Source: Athripsodes cinereus (taxonomy: Eukaryota > Arthropoda > Insecta > Trichoptera > Leptoceridae). From it: 64,000 nucleotides of DNA. Shown here piece by piece: positions 57,117-64,000 of this stretch. Location of the stretch: the NCBI GenBank assembly GCA_947579605.1, contig OX388318.1:7564001-7628000 (forward strand), read 5' to 3'. Position 1 is the stretch's first letter. Each line of letters begins with the position of its first letter. Position numbers and translations under genes: made by a program. A model generated the notes under the pieces. That model had not been told where the DNA came from and searched no databases. It saw only the letters and a program-made list of their open reading frames with translations.

Positions 57117-60100
57117 CAAAATATTATAAACAGAGAGATATCGTTTACAAAATCTATAAACATCAAAAACAAAAAATATTTGGAAAAACAGTGAAAGTAC
57201 CTACGTACCTACCTATACATTAATTGAAAATATGCTGGAATTTCGTATGACAGTGAAGAGGTTTTAATTAAAATTATCACAGCTGCCTTCGAATGGTATT
57301 GACATAATATGATTAATATTATACTTGTATGTATATTGTATACACGGGTAGGCATTTACTCTTATCATATTATGTTATTCACGTGCATACATTGTGGCAT
57401 AGTTTAATTTAGAGGATTTAATTTAACCCCTTTTCCTACCCACTCTTCCCATTCTACCAATTTTCCGTGACACATGCTCACTTCATAAATCTAATATAAT
57501 GTGTGTGATGGCATACATATTTAACATAATAATGTTAGTATTAACATTCATATGTTTTGTCATTGGAATAAATCTATTTGATTTAAATGGATTTTTATCG
57601 CGATGAACAGTGAACTAAATTGTAGTGGAATGAATTATCGATTAAAGACATTGCACACTATAATAAAATTTTAAACTTTCATTATATTCAAGAATATAGG
57701 TGATTATATTTGTGCTTTTACAACTACTGTAGGTACATTTTTTCAACTGTATCGTCTAAAGGAAGTATATTTTTCAAAGTTATAGAGATTTTAATCACAA
57801 ATATTTTTTTTGTTTTAATTTGAAAATTCTAGTCCAATTCGTCATAACTTTATATGATCTGGTGATGTTAACAATACCGGAATGTTAAAATATTTTCTTG
57901 AAAAATGTTCCATGGTGAAATCGAAATATTGCAGTTAATTATTTTATATTGAATCAGTTTTTTACATCAATATAAAAAAAAAAATATTTAATAATAATTC
58001 AACTAATTACAAGTCTTATTATATAAGTTTTTATTAACAATACAATAAATTATGATGTGAATCATTTCATAAACCAAGGAAAATATTTTTCGGATACATT
58101 TTTTTAATAAAAACATAGTTTATGTTTCTTAATTGTTCTTCCGTGTTACATTTTTTTCGCTTTGACAATATAAAAACAGAGATGGATATTAAAATAACTT
58201 AACGGTTCTGAATGGGTTAATTCAATATTGGGTGGGTGTCTAATGTAGTCTGTAGTAAATAAAAATAAATAAGAGTACAATAACTGAAAATCTAAAATAA
58301 TTTATCAGATTTTTAAGATTATTGTCAATATTCACGTCCTAATACACACTAATACACCAATATTTCTCATATTTTTCACCACTAAATACAATAATAATAT
58401 TATTAGTTCTATCCAAATAATTAATGTATTTCTACTGTTGATACGGATTTTCGTCACATAACAGAATTGTGCCAAATTATTTCTATACAATACTATCCCT
58501 CCCGATCTATGCAGTTTTACCCATTAAATTAAAAATATTACTTAACAGACATCATCTATGCAATCAACAGATTATGCAAACTTTTTTTACTAGGAATTAG
58601 GAAGGGTGTTCCGATGCTAACGAATCGGCTTAGACTGGTTAAAGTGCACTTTGCCCATAATACGTTCACCAAATTTATAAATTCCTGTTTTCTTCTACTA
58701 TGCTCGACATCAGCTGTTGAGCATACAATGTCAACTAACTACAACCGTCTCTATGCTTGTGTTTGAAGCTGTTGACAATCTATCGTGTATCGTTGGTTGT
58801 CAATCTGACACACTAAATAGCGCCAGAGAACGATACTGTTATTTTATTTACAGCGTTGATTTGACTAGCGGTTTGTAAATGTTAAATATAGTTTTCGCAT
58901 TTTGCATCCCACCTGCTTAAATAAAGATATAAAGAATATTATTCCATAGACGCCTCATCTATTGAATCCTGTTTTTTAAAAAAATCTTGTTTTCGACTGG
59001 AGGGTGTTTGCACAATCCGTTGATTTGTGAAATTAACAAAGGGGAAATATTCCATTTTTTTGCATTGTTTATCATTTAGCGGAAAAACAAAATAGACTAA
59101 ACAAGGAAGTAGTTTTTATTTCATGGGATTTTTTTTAATGAAAGTTTATTCTTTGTGATATGTACATATAAATATATTCACAACATTTCATTGAATTGGC
59201 GGTTCAGGTAGTACCTACATTGTACACAAACGACGGATAACAGACACCTTTTAATTATCCGTGGTTTGTCAAAATCGCGGTCACAATTTTATAATGAGTA
59301 CCTATGTATGTATTAACCTAAAATATGTATTAATATAATTAATATAGGTAGGTATTCGCAAATCCAAACGCAAAGCCAAATGTGCTAAATACGATGCTTT
59401 CAATTAATATCACAATGGATACATTTAGACATTTTAATTATTTTAGTGGGTTACCACTTTTATGTCAATGTTCTCTGAATGCCGAAAAACCAAAATGTAG
59501 AAGTTTTACCACCTTAGAAGTCATGAACTTACAAAATTTCCTTTATTTACAGCGAGTATATTAATAATAACAATAAAACATTCTTCCACTTCTTTTGTTA
59601 ACGAGTTTCCGACGGTGCAATGACTTCATAATTGTAAAAATAAAAGCAAGTTGATACACGAGTTCTATATAAGTACCTAAAATTGCTACAATTTTGACAC
59701 TTTTGCGGTTTTCTTGAGTTTTCACTACATACATTTAATTACTACGTTTTTTAGGGCTTCTACAATTTTTTAATGCTTTCGTTTTTATACTAAAACAAAA
59801 AATAGAAACGTGCTGCGATTTGGGAAGGTAACTTAATGTCAAATAAATAAAAACTGATTAAAAGTATATACGGAGGAATATTTTGTTAATCAATCATTGA
59901 ATAATTAATAAACTGCCTTTGTCGTTAGAACATTTTTCAAATAAGAATTCATAATAAAAGTTTTTTATTCAAAGCTATTGATGATACTTGTCTAATTATT
60001 TCCAACAATGAGAGAATAAAATCGATAAAGTATTCAGAAAGTTCTTCGATTCATTTTAACAGATGATCCATGAGATATTACAATTATTATTTTTGTATTA

Positions 60101-60519
60101 TAATGACTATGTGATACAAACAATGTCTGATATCGCTTTATTACGGAGCCGACAATGTACTGTCAAAATTTTGAAGGAGTTTCGATCCAAACCTCGAAAG
60201 TTTTAATAATCTGTCTGGAGTTTGAGCTACAATTATTTATTATTTACATCAATAAAATGTATTTCGAAGCTGATACCAAAATCAAAACTTGAAGAATAAT
60301 TATTTTGAAGCAATCAAGACTAGTTTTTACATCCGAGGATTAAAATATATACTTCCATATTATTTCACTTAAAAAGAGTTTACAAGAATGTAATAGAATA
60401 TTAACTTTATATCTGTATTGCATATACTTAATTATGCTAATATTTTATTTTTTTTTCGTAAAAGATATCTTAAGGACACGAAAATCCTAGTAAATAATGT
60501 TCATTTTTCAAATTCCTTC
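57117..60519. other. AT-rich non-coding DNA
   Basis: About 3.4 kb in which I see no gene, RNA or recognisable mobile element. A somewhat GC-richer patch lies at 58600-58880 with no open frame of note. Confidence 0.5.
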
Positions 60520-60816
60520 GAAAACGAAGAAGTATTAACCAGGGTAGGCGAAAAAAGGCAACTCCTTAAGAGAATCAGCCAACAACGAGCTAACTGGATT
60601 GGCCACAACATCAGGCACCCAGGACTACTCATAGCCATCGCGGAGGGTAAGACCGAGGGGACAAATGGCAGAGGCCGACCAAGAGACGCATATATGGACC
60701 AACTGAAGAGTGATATGAACTGTGGCTCATACGTAGAGCTGAAAAGACTGGCGGAGAATAGAGACGAATGGAGAAGAAAAACCAAACTCGTTGCAGACCA
60801 ATCCAATGGATTGTAA
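60520..60816 (+). pseudogene. LINE C-terminal fragment (family 3)
   Basis: An open frame encodes NEEVLTRVGEKRQLLKRISQ, QRANWIGHNIRHPGLLIAIA, EGKTEGTNGRGRPRDAYMDQ, LKSDMNCGSYVELKRLAENR and DEWRRKTKLVADQSNGL, then a stop. The W-I-G-H word, a Gly-Arg-Gly-Arg-Pro-Arg stretch and a final charged DEWR tract are the usual order for the segment downstream of non-LTR reverse transcriptases. The upstream domain is absent and the frame before about 60520 is AT-driven noise. The sequence is clearly distinct from families 1 and 2. It is a 5'-truncated relic followed by a short TA-rich tail. Confidence 0.8.
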
Positions 60817-61557
60817 CTCATTATATATATATTTTATATGTTTATTTATTCTTTACTGTACATTGATCACAATACACACAATTTCTCATTTCTCTATATT
60901 TAACTATATTTCTCACAACACATCGCTTTCGGGTGTGTGGAGGTGTTAAGCATTTTTTATATCATAATTCCTCTATCTGAATAAAAAAAAACTGTTGTTA
61001 TCTGGATGAAAATAAATATTTTTGTTTAAAAAAAATGTAAAGCAATCAATTCGCGATAATATTTATTCTTTGCTACGAATGACTTTGATTTCAACTATGT
61101 TTACAAATAAAAATTAATTAAAATACTTAAATATTTAATATTTTTTCGATTACTTCCATCTGCTAAAGCTTTACCCGTTTTTGTTTTAATACTTTGCACT
61201 CTTGTAGAGATATTAAAAGCATATTTGAAAATTGTTACGAAACTTTTGATTAGGTACTTGAAAGAAAAACTTTAAGCTTTGTTTTTTTATTAAACATTAC
61301 GTAAACTCAGATCCGTTTTAATATAATGCACATACCCAAAAGTTTTTTCAGAATAGTTTTCAGTAGGAATCAGAGTAAAAGTAAATGTACTGAAAAAATA
61401 AGGTTATTTAAAAGAAACATAAATTTTTTGATTAAATTCCTATGAATATTTTATTCGTGTTCATTTCAGTTGGTAGCTTTTTATTTATTTATGAATTAAT
61501 TTGTTTCATTCTGTGTTGGATATTAAATATTTTACATGATAAGTTTTACGATTACTT
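60817..61557. other. AT-rich non-coding DNA
   Basis: Nothing recognised. Confidence 0.4.
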
Positions 61558-61632
61558 GTCATTAATAAGACACTGAAAAACTGCGAAAAATAGTGGGTGG
61601 CCGCTTTTTATTGTTGAAGACTCCAAAAACCG
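61558..61632 (-). repeat. Weak SINE family A head fragment
   Basis: 'aagacactgaaaaactgcga', 'aaaatagtgggtggccgctt' and 'ttattgttgaagactcc' follow the order of the family head on the minus strand but are strongly diverged. Confidence 0.35.
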
Positions 61633-61740
61633 TAATGCTTACAACTGATTAATTATTAAATGGATATGGGGTGGCGGAAATATTGGTGCAAACACGTCTA
61701 GAGAAAAAATATTACCAGAATCCCAAATATTGTTTTATAT

Positions 61741-61880
61741 AGACTACCTGAGAGACGACGCCCACCAGAAAGAGCCCCAAAACGATGAAAGGACAGCTGG
61801 GCCTCCACATCCCAAGAGGACCCTCCTGCATGAACAAACCTTTGGATCTAATAAAAGATTAAGAAGAAGAAGAATATATG
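61741..61880 (+). repeat. Possible LINE 3' end with AAG tail
   Basis: A GC-richer stretch ('gacgacgcccaccagaaaga', 'acagctgggcctccacatcc', 'caagaggaccctcctgcatg') ends in 'taagaagaagaagaatat', a tail like that of LINE family 2. No frame is preserved. Confidence 0.35.
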
Positions 61881-63100
61881 AGAGGAAGAGATATGGGTGG
61901 CTTTAGGGTAAATATAAAATAATTAAAATAATTATAGAATATAACAATCTCGATTAAAATAGAGTGAGGCTGAGTAGAATCCGGCAACTTAATTGCAAGT
62001 AAATGAACGAACGAATATTTATAAGAAAAGTTTGAAATAATAATATACACTTTTAATTAAAAATAAAATGACTTACTTCTGTTCGATACAGAGAGAACTT
62101 TTATCTACACATAACTACGACTTATATATTACTCATTGTCTGTGAACACTTGAACAGTCCCATAAAAAAACTTAGATATCTAGTTTAATTAAAATAAAAA
62201 ACTTTGAACGATTATTAATTTTCACTTTGCAATGATGAAACAAAAGGACAAAAAAGCAATATGACGTGGCTAGTTTGCCTGTTGCAAAACAGCGATGATT
62301 GATGAAAGATATATTTTATTATACAATTTGAACTATTTAATGTTTGGAAAGTTTGATTTGAATATGTTGATTTACACATTGTTTGTCTGGTAAAAGTTTC
62401 TATAAATGTGTATAATCGAACATATGTATATAATACCTACTTCAAAAAGATCAACATATTTTATTCATGAGCACTTTTTCTGTGTACTAAACATCAAGTT
62501 TTTACGACGGTAATAAAGCTATTAACATATTGAGATAGAGAGAGTGAGAGAGAGACAGCTTAAAGAGCTTCATTAATTATTTGACAATGCTCTCCCTTAA
62601 TACCGATGTTTGCGGTTGGATCAGAGATGAAGTTAATTTAAGCTTACCTACTAAATTACCAATTATCTTCATGGACAAACTACATAAAGCCATTTATGAA
62701 ATTACCACATGTATGAATTTCGCATACTACCTAAGTAATGGTAGGTACATATCTACGCGTATAAATTTACATGTTTAACCATGGTGTATTGGATTAATAC
62801 ATTTAACTATCTTTTATTATTTAAAGGCAAACCATCTGATATCGAATGATGTTTTTAATTTCAAATTTATTTATTTCCTCCAAAAAGTACAATTTCGCGT
62901 TAAATAACATATTATATACAATTATAACAAATATTGGCGCCTCACCGTGAAGATGTGTAAAAGATTATTACCAGCGTTTAAATAAAACAAGGATTGTGAT
63001 TTTTTTTGTATAAATTCTTGATAAAAAAAACGACAGAATTTTTCATTAAAGAGTAGGTATTTATTCACCTTTTATTATTTGCCATTATATTAATGAAATC
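61881..63100. other. AT-rich non-coding DNA
   Basis: No gene recognised. A (GA)n-type run lies at 62533-62560. The small frame 62581-62778 has no known motif. Confidence 0.4.
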
Positions 63101-63386
63101 TTCTTCTTCTTCTTCTTGTGCCGCTCCTATCGGAGGTTGGCGACCATCTCTTGATACTCTTCACGATCCTGAGTCAGTCTGATGAGGGTTGCTGCATCCG
63201 GTATTCCAAACCACTGCCGAAGATTCTTGAGCCATGATGCTCTTTTGCGCCCCAAACCCCGTCTGCCCTCTATCTTACCCTCTACTATAAGCTGCAGAAG
63301 GGCATATTTTTCTCCACGGAATATGTGACCAAAGTATGCGGCCTTTCGTCTTTTGACAGTGGTTAGTAGCTCTCTATCTTTTTGTA
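63101..63386 (-). pseudogene. LINE family 2 3' end with GAA tail
   Basis: On the minus strand: KRRKAAYFGHIFRGEKYALL, QLIVEGKIEGRRGLGRKRAS, WLKNLRQWFGIPDAATLIRL, TQDREEYQEMVANLR, a stop, and a (GAA)n tail at 63101-63118. The GEKY, GKIEGRRG and SWL words match the copy at 24499-25157. It is 5'-truncated and abuts a plus-strand LINE family 1 tail at 63387, so two LINE insertions lie head to head here. Confidence 0.8.
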
Positions 63387-63496
63387 TGACTGTGGAGGAG
63401 GCGAAATAAGTATGTAAGGACAGATCTAATTGGCGTTCCGTTCTCTCTGTCTACCCCACTTGGGATACGGCGTGAGGGAATAGATAGATAGATAGA
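63387..63496 (+). repeat. LINE family 1 3' end
   Basis: 'tgactgtggaggaggcgaaa', 'taagtatgtaaggacagatc', 'ctaccccacttgggatacgg', 'cgtgagggaatag' and (ATAG)n. Its 'taccccacttggga' word is the closest LINE match to the SINE A tail. Confidence 0.78.
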
Positions 63497-64000
63497 CAGT
63501 TGTATTTTACTAAATATTAGATTTGTATTAAGGAAATGATATTTTTTCTGAAAGTAATCTATTCGACTCTGATTTGTTGGAAAATAGGTTTTCGTTATAT
63601 AAATACCTTGTCTATAAAAACTAATTAAGATCATTAAATTTTATTAGGTTAGGTATGTAAACGAGCACATTAGGTATATTTTGTGAAACATAATATTGAT
63701 GATATTTTAATTATCGACAAATTTAATTATTTTTATGGGGTAATAAATTTTACGATACATAGGTATACATGTTCCTACCTACTACAGGTATATTTTATAG
63801 TGGTGAAAATTTTTTGTATTATAATAATATTATTGATCAAAAAATAATGATTACATCCAAAATATTTCTTCAAAACCTTCCTTAAAAAGTAAACTTGTGT
63901 AAAGGAGGGGCGCAGATAATATTGCAAAAGCTGTGTTCCTATAATGAAAAAATATGGAGTCGGTAAAAATTGGGACAATAAGGCGAGCTTTGTATGTTTT
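63497..64000. other. AT-rich non-coding DNA
   Basis: Nothing recognised up to the window edge. Confidence 0.4.

Overview
This looks like repeat-rich, gene-poor nuclear DNA from an insect, most likely a moth or butterfly. The base composition is strongly AT-rich and no long intact host gene is visible. The transposons are eukaryotic: mariner, non-LTR (LINE) retrotransposons, tRNA-type SINEs, hAT and foldback MITEs. Recurrent words such as 'taggtacctac' and the 'cctaaaggcaataaa...ccgcc' tail near 25870 resemble lepidopteran interspersed repeats. The Lepidoptera assignment is inference from remembered repeat style, not a database match.

Layout. (1) 1-11090 is an AT-rich satellite array. Its basic unit is about 107-120 bp, organised into higher-order units of 2581, 1546, 1665 and about 350 bp that look nearly identical between copies. 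(2) 12818-15545 is a 1364-bp segment present twice in direct tandem. (3) 15546-25160 is AT-rich intergenic DNA with a GC-richer unexplained block (16930-18130), a hAT-type MITE inserted in a LINE fragment (18190-18775), a 573-bp TIR element (22201-22773) and a LINE fragment with a 9-bp-duplicated insertion (24499-25157). (4) 25387-36415 holds SINEs, a LINE fragment, a possible core promoter (28831-28868), a 259-bp foldback MITE and two internally deleted mariners. (5) 37290-37681 is a near-perfect palindrome, and 40560-41790 is a longer inverted repeat with a SINE in its spacer. (6) 46717-49884 is a 3.2-kb element with long terminal inverted repeats, terminal palindromes and a 9-bp target duplication (MULE-like). 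At least three LINE insertions are nested inside it. (7) 55471-56499 is a 140-bp minisatellite. (8) The right end holds LINE 3' ends in AT-rich DNA.

No gene set works together here; the story is one of mobile elements. The best relationship is between SINE family A and LINE family 1. They share a 3' tail (TACCCCACTTG...GCCGTGATGGTATAG in the SINE, TACCCCACTTGGG..GGCGTGAGGG.ATAG in the LINE), both followed by short TAG or ATAG repeats. That is the pattern expected if the SINE uses the LINE's reverse transcriptase. Several insertions keep recognisable target-site duplications, so their boundaries can be given to the base. All protein-coding remnants are transposon-derived and partial or broken.
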